Positions 7,895 through 18,548 of a stretch of 64,000 nucleotides of DNA are shown piece after piece (the first letter of the stretch is position 1; each line of letters opens with the position of its first letter). A model generated the notes under the pieces. It did not search any database, was not told the DNA's origin, and saw nothing but the letters and a program-made list of their open reading frames with translations. The position numbers were made by a program, and so were the translations under genes. The stretch comes from Pacificimonas sp963710205 (GTDB lineage Bacteria > Pseudomonadota > Alphaproteobacteria > Sphingomonadales > Sphingomonadaceae): NCBI GenBank assembly GCA_963710205.1, contig CAVPZG010000005.1, positions 372,001-436,000 on the forward strand, in the 5' to 3' direction.

Positions 7895-8629
7895 ATGCTA
7901 GGCCGATTTTGCATTCTCATTGTGTCGCTGCCTGTTCTTTCTTGTGGGGACAGGATGTCAGTGCCTCCACCTGACGATGGAGAGCCAGCCGAAACGGTGG
8001 AAGACGTTAAGGGTCAATTTGGCAATGAAAAAAACGAATGCGCGATTTATGTCAAAGATATGCTAAAAGTAATATGTGGAGAGTATCAAGTACGGGGAGA
8101 ATCTATTCTTGTCAGAGGGGGCGGCGGCTTATCTGTCAAAGCAAGAGGAATTATAGATAAGTTCGTCGCATCTGGAAATGTTAGCGGACAGACGGAAGCT
8201 ATATATGAATCATTTGAAGGAGTATTAAGAGAAAACCTTCCTGCTCATGTCGATCAAGTAAGTCAATGTTCGCAAAGTATGTATACGCCTGTAGCGGACA
8301 GATTTTGTGAAGCAAAACCTATCGTCTATAGGACTTGTGCACGCAGAGAATTTGGAGTTGAGCGGTGGGAAGCCTCGCAACGTTTTGAGGGTCGCTCTGG
8401 TTTTCGTGGCGGCGGCGGCAGTCAACCCGCATGGTGTACTGAATATAGAAATTCGCTCATAGCAAATGGTACAATAACCGAGCCTAGCGAGATTGCCATC
8501 GCGACCTCGTCAGAAGTTTCACGGAGAAGACCTAGTGGTAACGTCCAATACAACTATTCTTGCACTTTAGAGGCGAAATGGGCTCCGGTGTATGTATCGA
8601 GACAAGATGCGCTGTGTGGAATTGAATGA
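7895..8629 (+). CDS. Unrecognised lipoprotein downstream of peptidoglycan hydrolase
   Basis: 244 aa from ATG 7895 (GGGGGG upstream); starts at GTG 7880 or ATG 7883 are also possible. A signal peptide ends in the lipobox VLSCG. The mature protein has about nine further cysteines, a Gly-rich run (RGGGG near residue 75 and GFRGGGG near 170) and no domain I recognise. It is distinctly AT-rich with many AAA/ATA codons, unlike the chromosome around it, so probably transferred. A periplasm-facing lipoprotein next to a cytoplasmically made peptidoglycan hydrolase is the layout of an effector/immunity pair, but nothing in the sequence proves that. Confidence 0.6.
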   Translation: MLGRFCILIVSLPVLSCGDRMSVPPPDDGEPAETVEDVKGQFGNEKNECAIYVKDMLKVICGEYQVRGESILVRGGGGLSVKARGIIDKFVASGNVSGQTEAIYESFEGVLRENLPAHVDQVSQCSQSMYTPVADRFCEAKPIVYRTCARREFGVERWEASQRFEGRSGFRGGGGSQPAWCTEYRNSLIANGTITEPSEIAIATSSEVSRRRPSGNVQYNYSCTLEAKWAPVYVSRQDALCGIE

Positions 8630-8645
8630 TGTGGTCTGGATGAAT

Positions 8646-8984
8646 TCAGTCGGCGCTTGGGATGTAGCGGTCGCCACCTTTGCGATACCTATTTCTCATC
8701 TTTTCCATACCTTCGAGAGCGGCCTCAGTTTCTATTTTGCTTGTCTTGTCACGTAAGTTCCCGCGCGCCAGATTGCTGTCCGTGTTCTGTTTCGCCACGA
8801 AATCCCGCACCTCTTGCGTGATTTTCATACTGCAGAATTTGGGGCCGCACATGAAGCAGAAGTGGGCGGTCTTGGCGCCTTCCGCCGGTAGTGTCTGGTC
8901 GTGATACTGCTCGGCGGTTTCGGGGTCTAGCGACAGGTTGAACTCGTCGCGCCAGCGGAACTTGAAGCGGGCGCGCGGTTCGCG
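8646..8984 (-). pseudogene. Second, degenerate 3' end of thiC
   Basis: The open frame reads from RARFKFRWRDEFNLSLDPE through AEQYHDQTLPAEGAKTAHFC to the cluster CFMCGPKFC, then QEVRDFVAKQNTDS and a diverged tail ending DRYIPSAD. It matches the last 115 or so residues of the adjacent thiC almost without gaps, but it has no catalytic domain and no start. Divergence is small in the first half and large in the last 40 residues. It begins exactly where the DUF4287 gene stops, so it looks like a leftover of a tandem duplication or a replaced thiC allele. Confidence 0.85.
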
Positions 8985-9180
8985 TCATTTACCTGCCAGC
9001 GTCGCGGCAACCAGCGCGTTGGCGTGGCCGTGGCTCATGCCGTGCTCTTCCTTAAGGTAGCTAACCAGTTCCATATGCTTCGCGGGTTGGCGCGCGCGAA
9101 TCAGTGTCTGCAACTCGGCGATCGGCTTGCCGTACTTTGCCTCGATTGAGGGAAAGTAGGATGCGGGACCCTTTACCTTG

Positions 9181-9188
<8 letters not shown>
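8985..9188 (-). CDS. DUF4287 domain protein
   Basis: 67 aa, a complete DUF4287 domain: SYFPSIEAKYGKPIAELQ, then LVSYLKEEHGMSHGHANALV. Its ATG overlaps the thiC stop by eight bases (ATGACTGA), so it is translated from the thiC mRNA. The family is small and helical, of unknown function. The stop codon abuts the duplicated thiC fragment. Confidence 0.82.
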
Positions 9189-11083
<1,895 letters not shown>

Positions 11084-11143
11084 GATAAACGCTTTCCGGT
11101 TTGGGCCGGACGGCGGGGGACTTCGCGCGCGGATTGCCGCGTT

Positions 11144-11228
11144 CCATCCCTACGCCGGTACGACCCGGATCAGGTTCGAAGGGTTCCGCCTGTCGGCGAT
11201 CTCAGCCCTGGCGGGCACCCCTGGGAAC
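11144..11228 (-). promoter_or_regulatory. TPP riboswitch (THI element) upstream of thiC
   Basis: On the minus strand the conserved blocks occur in order: CAGGGGTGCC, GGCTGAGA, ACCCTTCGAACCTGATC and TACCGGCGTAGGGA. These are the thi-box sequences that bind thiamine pyrophosphate. It lies 61 bases before the thiC start, as expected for control by sequestering the start region when TPP is bound. Confidence 0.95.
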
Positions 11229-11266
11229 AAATGCTGATGCCAAAGTGAGGCCGAAGGCGCGCCGAG

Positions 11267-12791
11267 TCAATTGCCGCGGGGGCGTTGCATGCGGGCCTTT
11301 ACGCCCGTGATCGCACGGCCGCCATAATGCAGGATATTCTCCTCAAATCCCTTCGGTCTGCCAGCGAGGCGCCACATAAGGGCATGCACGGCGACATAGG
11401 TGACGGCGCCAAGGGCGGAGAGCACTGCCCCGCGAAGGAGAAGCTCGAGGAAGGGCGCGTCCGGATCGAACGGCGGGCGCGCGAGGAGCACGGCGGCGCA
11501 CATTGCGGCGATCGCGACAAGACTGCGCCAGATCCTGCCAAGCTGGCGGAACATGCCGACATGGATGAAACGGTGCACCATGGTGAGGTTGGCGATCAGC
11601 GTGAAGCCGCTGGTCGCCATCACGCCGTAAACGGCGCCGATGAAGCCGAATTCGCGGATGCCGATCCAGATCGCGGCTGCCGCGAAAAGGAGCGTCGCGA
11701 GCGAGCGGAAGAAGACGAGCCTGGTGTTGCCAAGCGCGACCACGAGGCCATTTGCCGCGATGGTCAGCATGTTGATGGTGACGCTGATGACGAGAAGCTG
11801 GAGTGCCAGCGTGGCCGGAAGCCATTTCGTGCCGACGAGGATGGAGAGCAGTTCCTCCGCCAAGAGTGCCATGCCGAAGCCGACGGGAAGGGAAATGCCG
11901 GCGAGGATTTCCTGTGCATCGAGGAACGTGCGGGCCAGCCGCGCCTCGTCATGCTTGATAGCGCCGAAGCCGGGCATGAGGGTGCGGCGAAGCGGACTGA
12001 TGAGCTCGTTGAGGGTGAGGGACGCGGTGTCGCGGGCGATGGTGTAAAAGCCCAGCGTCGATGCGCCGAGGATCTTGCCGACCATCAGCGAAGGCGCCTC
12101 ATAGGTCAGGCGCTGGGCGATGGTGCCAAGCGTCATCCAGCCGCTGAAGCCGAAGAAAACGCGCCATTTCGATAGCGACAGGCGCGGCCGGGCAGGCACG
12201 CGCCAGTAGGTCAGCAGCGTGTTGACGCCATATTGCACCAGGGTGCCGATGACGATCGCCCAGTAATTCTGGAAATAGAATGCGGCGGCGATGAGCGCTG
12301 CCCCGGCAACCAGGCTGGCCGCCATCTGACGGCCGACTTCCTTTGAAAAGTCCACATTGCGCTGGAAGATGATGAAGGCGGGATTGTTGAACCCCTCCAG
12401 GACGAAGGCGACCGACAGGACGCGCAGGACAGTCGCCAGTTCGGGCGTATCCATATAGGCGGCAACCAGATCCGCCGACGCGAACATCGCGATGCCCATC
12501 AGCAGCCCGCGAAGCAGCTGGATGGTGAAGCCGGTATCGATATGGCTCTGGTCGATCGGGTCGAGCGCGATGATGGCCGCGGCGACCTTCATGTCACTGA
12601 AGGCTGTCAGCAGGCTCGACCACCATCATCGCGAGCGCGACAACGCCGAAGTCCACGGGGGAAAGCAGGCGGCCGAGTATGGCGATGTTGATGATGGACA
12701 GGGACCGGACGACAAGGCGGCCAAGAACCAGCAGGCCAGCGCCCTTCAGGACGCGGCCGCCGACGTTCTGGTCGCTGCGTTCGAACTGCAT
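11267..12791 (-). CDS. Wzx-type oligosaccharide flippase (frameshifted as sequenced)
   Basis: The first 65 residues (MQFERSDQNVGGRVLKGAG ... LLSPVDFGVVALAMMVV) sit in one frame and the remaining 440 in another. Dropping one C at 12613-12614 joins them as VVELLTAFSDMKVAAAIIAL, giving about 507 aa. The protein has 12-14 hydrophobic segments and the PVDFGVVALA signature of the polysaccharide biosynthesis (MOP/RfbX) family, which flips lipid-linked sugar units across the inner membrane. Its start is 24 bases after the DUF2141 stop, so it is probably in the operon with DUF2141 and the sterol-desaturase-type gene. Its link to carotenoids is unclear; it may serve the exopolysaccharide genes at 55-63 kb. 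Confidence 0.85.
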
Positions 12792-12815
12792 GGGAGCGCC
12801 GTTTAGCGCGTCGGC

Positions 12816-13265
12816 TCAAAGATAGTAGCGCATCTTTATCGTTTGGCTGGTGTCACCGCTTACCGTGAACGACACCTTCCGGAATTTCGGCGGGCCGAAG
12901 GACGCCGAGGCGTTGTTGGAAAAGCCAACGCCCTCCGTCGGCAGGCCGATGAAGCTCTTGTCGAGGCGATGATTGTCATTCTCGTCATGAATGACGGAAA
13001 TGCCGTAGCTGCCTGGACGGAGGCCGGAGACGTCGAGGGTCACGGTCGTGGCGCTGACGCTGGTTTCCAGCCGTTTGACGGTCTGGTTTTTCTGGCAATC
13101 GGGAAAGCCGGTCCCGTCCGTCCAGAGGCACAACCTGACGCTGCCCTTGGTCGAGCGCAGCCCTTCAAGCGTCAGTTGCAGGTCCGCGCGCGGCGCGGGT
13201 GCCGCCGCCATGCCGACGCCGAGCGCGGCGAGCGATATGGCGATTCCGCGCAATTTGTTCTTCAC
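12816..13265 (-). CDS. DUF2141 periplasmic protein
   Basis: 149 aa from GTG 13265, with GGGGGA upstream; an ATG at 13289 would sit inside the previous gene and spoil the signal peptide. The signal (ISLAALGVGMAAAPAPRA) is followed by a DUF2141 beta-sandwich: LTLEGLRSTKGSVRLCLW, LRPGSYGISVIHDEN and FGPPKFRKVSFTV. The family is often found beside carotenoid genes in sphingomonads but has no established role. The start GTGA overlaps what is probably the true stop of the upstream hydroxylase. Confidence 0.8.
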   Translation of the reverse strand: MKNKLRGIAISLAALGVGMAAAPAPRADLQLTLEGLRSTKGSVRLCLWTDGTGFPDCQKNQTVKRLETSVSATTVTLDVSGLRPGSYGISVIHDENDNHRLDKSFIGLPTEGVGFSNNASASFGPPKFRKVSFTVSGDTSQTIKMRYYL

Positions 13266-13986
13266 GACCGAAGTCCCCCGATAATCCATTGTCGGTACGG
13301 CAGATCCGGTCCCAGAACCGGAAATACAGTCCGTAGTTGCTGTTATAGGCCTGATGATGCCTGTGATGATGTGACGCGGTTATCATGATTCGTCCGAATG
13401 TGCCGTTAACAAGCCGGGGCGAGAAAATCTCCCATCCCAGATGATTTGTGACACCGAACAGCGTGGCGATGGCGAGGACGGCGCCAAGTGCGCCGATATG
13501 AATGGGGACAATGTAGACGAGGACCGGAAACAGAACCGCCCCGGACAGTGATTCGGTCCAGTGAAAGCTCATCGCCGCCCAGGCGGTCGGCGGACGGCTT
13601 TCATGGTGAACCCTGTGCATGATCGGGAACAGGCGGCGGCCATGCATGGCCCGGTGGGTCCAGTAGAACCAGGTGTCATGCGCGAACAGGTAGAGGACGA
13701 TGCTGACGGGAATGTACCAGAGCGGATAGAGGCCCGGGTCGGTGTATAGCTCGGTCCAGCCAAATTGTTTCCACGTCCAGAACACGAGGCCGGCGGGAAT
13801 GCCGTAAATCGCGGCGGCGACCAGGGAATATTTGCGCTCCGTCGCCTGCTGGCGCAGCGAACGTGGCGTCGTATTGAGGCTGGGCCGAAAATGCGACGTG
13901 ATTTTCGCAAACAGGCCCGACACCGCGAGATAGCGCAGCGCGACGATGATCGTGAAACCGATGGTGGCGGTGATGAGGGTGACCAT
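13165..13986 (-). CDS. Sterol desaturase / fatty acid hydroxylase family protein, candidate carotenoid 2-hydroxylase
   Basis: The open frame gives 273 aa with four hydrophobic segments and the diiron His motifs of the FA_hydroxylase superfamily: HDTWFYWTHRAMH, HRVHHES, and HHHRHHQAYN near residue 210. The last 33 residues are Arg-rich and lie wholly inside the DUF2141 gene, so they are probably out of frame: one extra C at the C5 run 13275-13279 would end the protein at 13262 with a GTGA overlap, as elsewhere here. It is divergent from crtY. Carotenoid 2,2'-hydroxylase (CrtG) is, to my recollection, also a His-motif membrane oxygenase, which makes this a candidate, not an identification. Confidence 0.75.
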   Translation of the reverse strand: MVTLITATIGFTIIVALRYLAVSGLFAKITSHFRPSLNTTPRSLRQQATERKYSLVAAAIYGIPAGLVFWTWKQFGWTELYTDPGLYPLWYIPVSIVLYLFAHDTWFYWTHRAMHGRRLFPIMHRVHHESRPPTAWAAMSFHWTESLSGAVLFPVLVYIVPIHIGALGAVLAIATLFGVTNHLGWEIFSPRLVNGTFGRIMITASHHHRHHQAYNSNYGLYFRFWDRICRTDNGLSGDFGREEQIARNRHIARRARRRHGGGTRAARGPATDA

Positions 13987-14100
13987 GTCGCCAATGTAGC
14001 AGCTATTTGGTGACCGTGGGATAAACCTTTCTGCGCACGTCCGGGATACGCGTCATCAAAGACCTCGACGCGGTCATCGACACGATCTACGCACGATCCC

Positions 14101-15306
14101 ATGCGTGATTTCGATCTTATTCTAGCAGGTGGCGGGCTTGCGGCCGGGCTCATCGCCATGCGCCTGGCGGACATGCGGCCGTCCTTGTCGGTGGCGATTG
14201 TCGAGGCGTCGGACAGCATTGGCGGCGATCATATCTGGTCGAGCTTCGATACCGATGTCCGCACCACGCAGCGCATGTGGACCGATGAGCTTTACGCGCA
14301 CCGCTGGGATCGGGGCTATGATGTGCGTTTTCCGGAATATGAGCGGACCTTGCGGACGCCTTACGCCAGTGCGCGGTCCGACCTTCTGGATGCGGCCGTG
14401 AGGAAACGATTGCCGCAGGGCTGCATCGTCACCGGTCAACGGATCGACAAGGTGACGCCCAAGATGCTGCGGCTGGAGGATGGCCGCGTTCTGACGGCGG
14501 GGGCCGTGATCGACTGCCGGGGTCAGCAGTCGTCGAAGCATCTGCGCCTGGCCTGGCAGAAGTTCGTCGGTCTGGAGGTCGAGACGGAACGGCCGCACGG
14601 GATAACCCGTCCCGTCATCATGGACGCGACGGTGCCGCAGCTTGGCGGCTACCGGTTCGTCTATGTGCTGCCCATGACAGAAACGCAGATACTGGTCGAA
14701 GACACCTATTACACCGACGGGCCGGAGCTGGCGGACGAGGCGGTGCTGGCGCGGGCGCGGGCATATGTGGACGGCATGGGGGTCGGTCCCTATCGGGAGC
14801 TGCGGACGGAACGGGGCGTGCTGCCGATCGCGCTTGGCGGCGATATCGAGGCGTTCTGGGACGATGGTGCGGACGGCGTGCCGAGAGCGGGCATGGCGGC
14901 CGCCCTGTTCAACCCCATCACGGGCTACAGTTTTGCCGATGCCGTCATCACCGCCGACCTGATCAAGAGCCAGGTTCGTCTGGACGCAGGGCCGTTATAC
15001 GAGGCGCTGCGGGCGCACAGCGTGACGCAGTGGAAACGCAGGGGCTTTTACAGGATGCTGAACCGCATGATGTTCGAGGCGGCGGAGCCCGAGACGCGTT
15101 ATCGGACCCTGCAACATTTTTACACACTGGACGAAGCGCTTGTTGAACGCTTTTACGCAGGCCAGTCGACGCGGAGCGACATGGCAAGGGTCCTTATCGG
15201 AAAACCGCCCGTTCCCGTGACAAAGGCGTTGGGTGTGCTTGCCCGGTCGCTGCCCAGTGTAACGTGGCGACCACGCTGGCGCGCCGCCTCCTCGAAAGGG
15301 ATATGA
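14101..15306 (+). CDS. crtY: Lycopene beta-cyclase CrtY
   Basis: 401 aa. Converts linear lycopene to beta-carotene by closing both ends. The N-terminal dinucleotide fold LILAGGGLAAGLIAMRLAD is followed by IGGDHIWSSFDTD, YRFVYVLPM and LVEDTYYTDGP, and later GMAAALFNPITGYSFADA, all characteristic of the bacterial CrtY family. Length is normal. It opens the crtY-I-B-W transcription unit; the stop TGA overlaps the crtI ATG (ATGATG). Nothing resembling a strong ribosome site precedes the start. Confidence 0.95.
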   Translation: MRDFDLILAGGGLAAGLIAMRLADMRPSLSVAIVEASDSIGGDHIWSSFDTDVRTTQRMWTDELYAHRWDRGYDVRFPEYERTLRTPYASARSDLLDAAVRKRLPQGCIVTGQRIDKVTPKMLRLEDGRVLTAGAVIDCRGQQSSKHLRLAWQKFVGLEVETERPHGITRPVIMDATVPQLGGYRFVYVLPMTETQILVEDTYYTDGPELADEAVLARARAYVDGMGVGPYRELRTERGVLPIALGGDIEAFWDDGADGVPRAGMAAALFNPITGYSFADAVITADLIKSQVRLDAGPLYEALRAHSVTQWKRRGFYRMLNRMMFEAAEPETRYRTLQHFYTLDEALVERFYAGQSTRSDMARVLIGKPPVPVTKALGVLARSLPSVTWRPRWRAASSKGI

Positions 15307-16792
15307 TGTCCAAGGTTGCAGTCATCGGAGCCGGTTTCGGCGGACTGGCGCTCGCCATACGCCTGCAGTCGGCGGGGCATCAGGTCACACTGATCGAGGC
15401 GCGGGACAAGCCCGGCGGGCGCGCCTATGTCTGGGAACGCGAGGGTTATACGTTCGACGCCGGGCCGACGGTTGTCACAGACCCGCCATGCCTTGAGGAA
15501 CTATTCGAACTGTCCGGGCGCAAGCTGTCCGACTATGTCGAGATGGTGGCGGTTCAGCCCTTCTACCGGCTGCATTGGGAAGACGGACGTAAATTCGATT
15601 ATACCAATGATGACAAGCTGCTGCATGAGCAGATTGCCGCGCGGTCGAAAGCGGATGCCGACGGCTATCTGAAGTTCATGGAATATGCGCGCAACGTGTA
15701 CCGCGAAGGCTATGTAAAGCTGGGGCATGAAGCGTTTCTGGACTTCAAATCGATGATTTCCGCCGCGCCCGCACTCATCAAATATGAGGCCTATCGCAGC
15801 GTTTACGCCATCGTCTCGCGTTACATAAAGGACGAGCAGCTGCGGCAGGCATTCAGCTTTCACACGCTGCTGGTGGGGGGAATCCCTACAAGACGTCAGC
15901 CATATATGCGCTGATCCACGCGCTGGAAAAGCAGGATGGGGTGTGGTTCCCGATCGGGGGAACGCATGCCCTGGTACGGGGTCTCGTCAACCTGTTCACC
16001 GACCTCGGCGGAACCATGTTGCTGGACAATGCGGTCGAGGAGATCGAGACGCAGAACGACCGTGTGACGGCGGTGACAATGAAGGACGGGACACGGGAGC
16101 GCTTCGATGCCGTCGGTTCGAATGGCGACATCGTCCACACCTACGACAAGCTGCTGAAAGGTCACAAGCGCGGACAGAAGGCGGCAAAAGCCCTGAAACG
16201 GAAACGGTTTTCACCGTCGCTATTCGTTCTCTATTTCGGCGTGAAGCGCGAATATCCGGGCGTGCCGCATCATAATATCATGTTCGGTGAGCGCTATAAG
16301 GAACTGCTGGACGAAATTTACGGGTCGACGGATTTGCCGGAGGATTTCTCGTTATACCTTCATCATCCGACTGCGACCGACAAGGGGCTGGCACCGCCGG
16401 GCTGTTCGACATTCTATGTGCTCGCACCCGTGCCGCACATGGGCAAGTTCGAGAAGGACTGGGATGAGGTTGCCGACGCCTATGGCGACAAGATTCTCGA
16501 TTATCTGGAACAGAATCTGCTGCCGGATCTGAAAGAGAATATCGAGGTGCGGCATCACTTTACGCCTAAGGACTTCAAGTCGGAACTGAACGCGCATCTG
16601 GGCAGTGCGTTCAGTCTGGAGCCTGTGCTGTGGCAGTCAGCCTATTTTCGCGTGCATAACCGTGATGACGTGCTGAAAAATCTGTACTTCGCCGGTGCGG
16701 GCACGCACCCGGGCGCGGGCATTCCGGGCGTCGTCGGGTCTGCCAAGGCGACGGCGAAGCTCATGCTGGCGGATCTGGCATCGAATAGCTGA
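15303..16792 (+). CDS. crtI: Phytoene desaturase CrtI (frameshifted as sequenced)
   Basis: FAD-dependent enzyme that introduces four double bonds into phytoene to give lycopene. The N-terminus has the FAD fold (VIGAGFGGLALAIRLQSAG, EARDKPGGRAYVWE) and the C-terminus the carotenoid desaturase signature LYFAGAGTHPGAGIPGVVGS. The frame breaks at the G run 15875-15880: six G where the protein needs seven, after which NPYKTSAIYALIHALEKQDG resumes. Repaired length is about 496 aa, normal for CrtI. Loss would block the whole pathway below it, so an assembly indel is more likely than a real mutation. Confidence 0.95.
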
Positions 16793-16824
16793 CAGTCGGG
16801 CGCTCTCCGCCTAGAGGGCTTTCC

Positions 16825-17793
16825 ATGAGCGACGATCTGGAAAGCTGGGCAGCGGCCTCGATTGCGAAGGGATCGAAATCCTTCGCGCTGGCCTCGCGGC
16901 TGTTTGACGCCGACACGAAGCGGCGGGTGCGACTGCTTTATGCCTGGTGCCGCCATTGCGACGATGTCGTCGACGGTCAGGATGGTGGACGCGGCGCCCG
17001 TGAAAACAAAGACACCCCGCTGGAACGGCTTGCGGTTCTGCGCGCGCGGACGATGACGGGGCTGGCTGACCCCGCGTCCGAAACGGGCGCCTATGCCGCA
17101 ATCGGATTGGTTGCGCGCGAAACGGGTATGCCGCATGAACTGCCGCTAAGGCACCTTTATGGATTTTCCATGGACGCGCATGAACGGCGGTACCGGTCGC
17201 TGACCGACCTTCTCGATTATTGCGAGCATGTGGCGGGGGTCGTCGGGCGGATGATGGCAATCGTGATGGGCGTGCCAGCGGATGACGACGCCGTGCTGGT
17301 GCGCGCGGCAGATCTGGGACTGGCCTTTCAGCTGACGAATATCTGCCGTGACGTGCTGGAGGATGCCGCCAACGATCGCTGCTATCTGCCCGATGAAATG
17401 CTGGTCGGGCGCGGCATTACGCCTGGGGATCACGCGCGTCCCGAGCATCGCGCGGCGCTGGCCGATGTGGTGGCGGAACTGCTGGAACTCGCTGACCGCT
17501 ATTACGACAGCGCCAGGGTCGGGGCCACGCATCTGCCGCGGCGGGCGGCATGGGCGGTGCTGACCGCAGAGAAGGTTTACCGCGCCATTGGACACAGGGT
17601 ACGCGCCGCAGGCACGGCGGCGTGGGACGAGCGCCAGCACACGTCCACATTCGAAAAACTGGGCTTGCTGTGGGCGGCGCGCGGTGAGGCGAAGCGCGCA
17701 GCCTTGCCGCTGGCGGGGCGCGAGGCGCTATGGACCTATGGCGATACGCCGCTTTGGCATCCGCCGCGGGAGGCGTTAGAGACGGCGGCATGA
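16825..17793 (+). CDS. crtB: Phytoene synthase CrtB
   Basis: 322 aa. Condenses two geranylgeranyl diphosphates to phytoene. The Asp-rich first motif is WCRHCDDVVDGQD (D46-D50); the second region is LGLAFQLTNICRDVLEDAAN with its conserved DVxED, followed by RCYLP. GSKSFALASRLF at residues 16-27 is the usual N-terminal signature. Thirty-two bases separate it from crtI, with GAGGG before the ATG; its stop overlaps crtW by ATGA. No crtE (GGPP synthase) is in the window. Confidence 0.96.
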   Translation: MSDDLESWAAASIAKGSKSFALASRLFDADTKRRVRLLYAWCRHCDDVVDGQDGGRGARENKDTPLERLAVLRARTMTGLADPASETGAYAAIGLVARETGMPHELPLRHLYGFSMDAHERRYRSLTDLLDYCEHVAGVVGRMMAIVMGVPADDDAVLVRAADLGLAFQLTNICRDVLEDAANDRCYLPDEMLVGRGITPGDHARPEHRAALADVVAELLELADRYYDSARVGATHLPRRAAWAVLTAEKVYRAIGHRVRAAGTAAWDERQHTSTFEKLGLLWAARGEAKRAALPLAGREALWTYGDTPLWHPPREALETAA

Positions 17794-18548
17794 ACCGCCT
17801 GACACAAAGCTGGATTGGACTGTGTGTCGCCGCCCTGTTCATGGCGTCGTGGCTGGGCGTCCATGTCGGCGCGATTTTTGGCATCCAGTTGAATGCGGCC
17901 GTCATTCCGCTGACGATCGCGCTGGTCCTGGTGCAAAGCTGGCTGTCCACCGCCTTGTTCATCACCGCGCATGACGCGATGCACGGGTCGCTTGCCCCGG
18001 CCTGGCCGAAACTGCAGCGGCGCGTGGGGCAGGCGGCGATGTGGATCTATGCGGGCCTTGACTACCGACAGTTCGAACCGAAGCATTTCGAGCATCACAA
18101 GCATGTCGGAACAGCGGACGACCCTGATTTCCATGCCGGTGAGCCGACCAGATTCCTGCCCTGGCTGACGGTTTTCTTTGCGCGCTATTATACGCATGGG
18201 CAGATTTTGCGGATTACGGCGATGGCGACAGTCTATCTGCTGCTGGGCGCCAGCCTTTTGAACATCGTCATCTTCTGGGCCGTGCCCGCGCTGATGGCGC
18301 TGTTGCAGCTATTCTATTTCGGCACATATCTGCCGCACCGCCATGACGCGCATGCGTTCGCCGATCAGCACAATGCGCGCTCTACGCAATTGCCTGATTT
18401 TCTGTCGCTGCTGACCTGCTTTCATTTCGGCGGTTACCATCACGAGCACCACCTGTTTCCATCGGAACCCTGGTGGCGACTGCCTGCGAAGCGCGCTCAG
18501 ATGAGGTCGAAATCGGCGGAATATGCGCCCAGCCGCTCGTCGACCTGA
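17790..18548 (+). CDS. crtW: Beta-carotene 4-ketolase CrtW
   Basis: 252 aa membrane diiron oxygenase that adds the 4-keto group to beta-ionone rings. His motifs are HDAMH (61-65), HFEHHKH (99-105) and GGYHHEHH (215-221), with four to five hydrophobic segments. The start overlaps the crtB stop (ATGA). The last 50 bases overlap the 3' end of the convergent sulfotransferase gene, and the final residues after WWRLPAKR are poorly conserved. With crtZ it would give echinenone/canthaxanthin to astaxanthin type products. Confidence 0.93.
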   Translation: MNRLTQSWIGLCVAALFMASWLGVHVGAIFGIQLNAAVIPLTIALVLVQSWLSTALFITAHDAMHGSLAPAWPKLQRRVGQAAMWIYAGLDYRQFEPKHFEHHKHVGTADDPDFHAGEPTRFLPWLTVFFARYYTHGQILRITAMATVYLLLGASLLNIVIFWAVPALMALLQLFYFGTYLPHRHDAHAFADQHNARSTQLPDFLSLLTCFHFGGYHHEHHLFPSEPWWRLPAKRAQMRSKSAEYAPSRSST

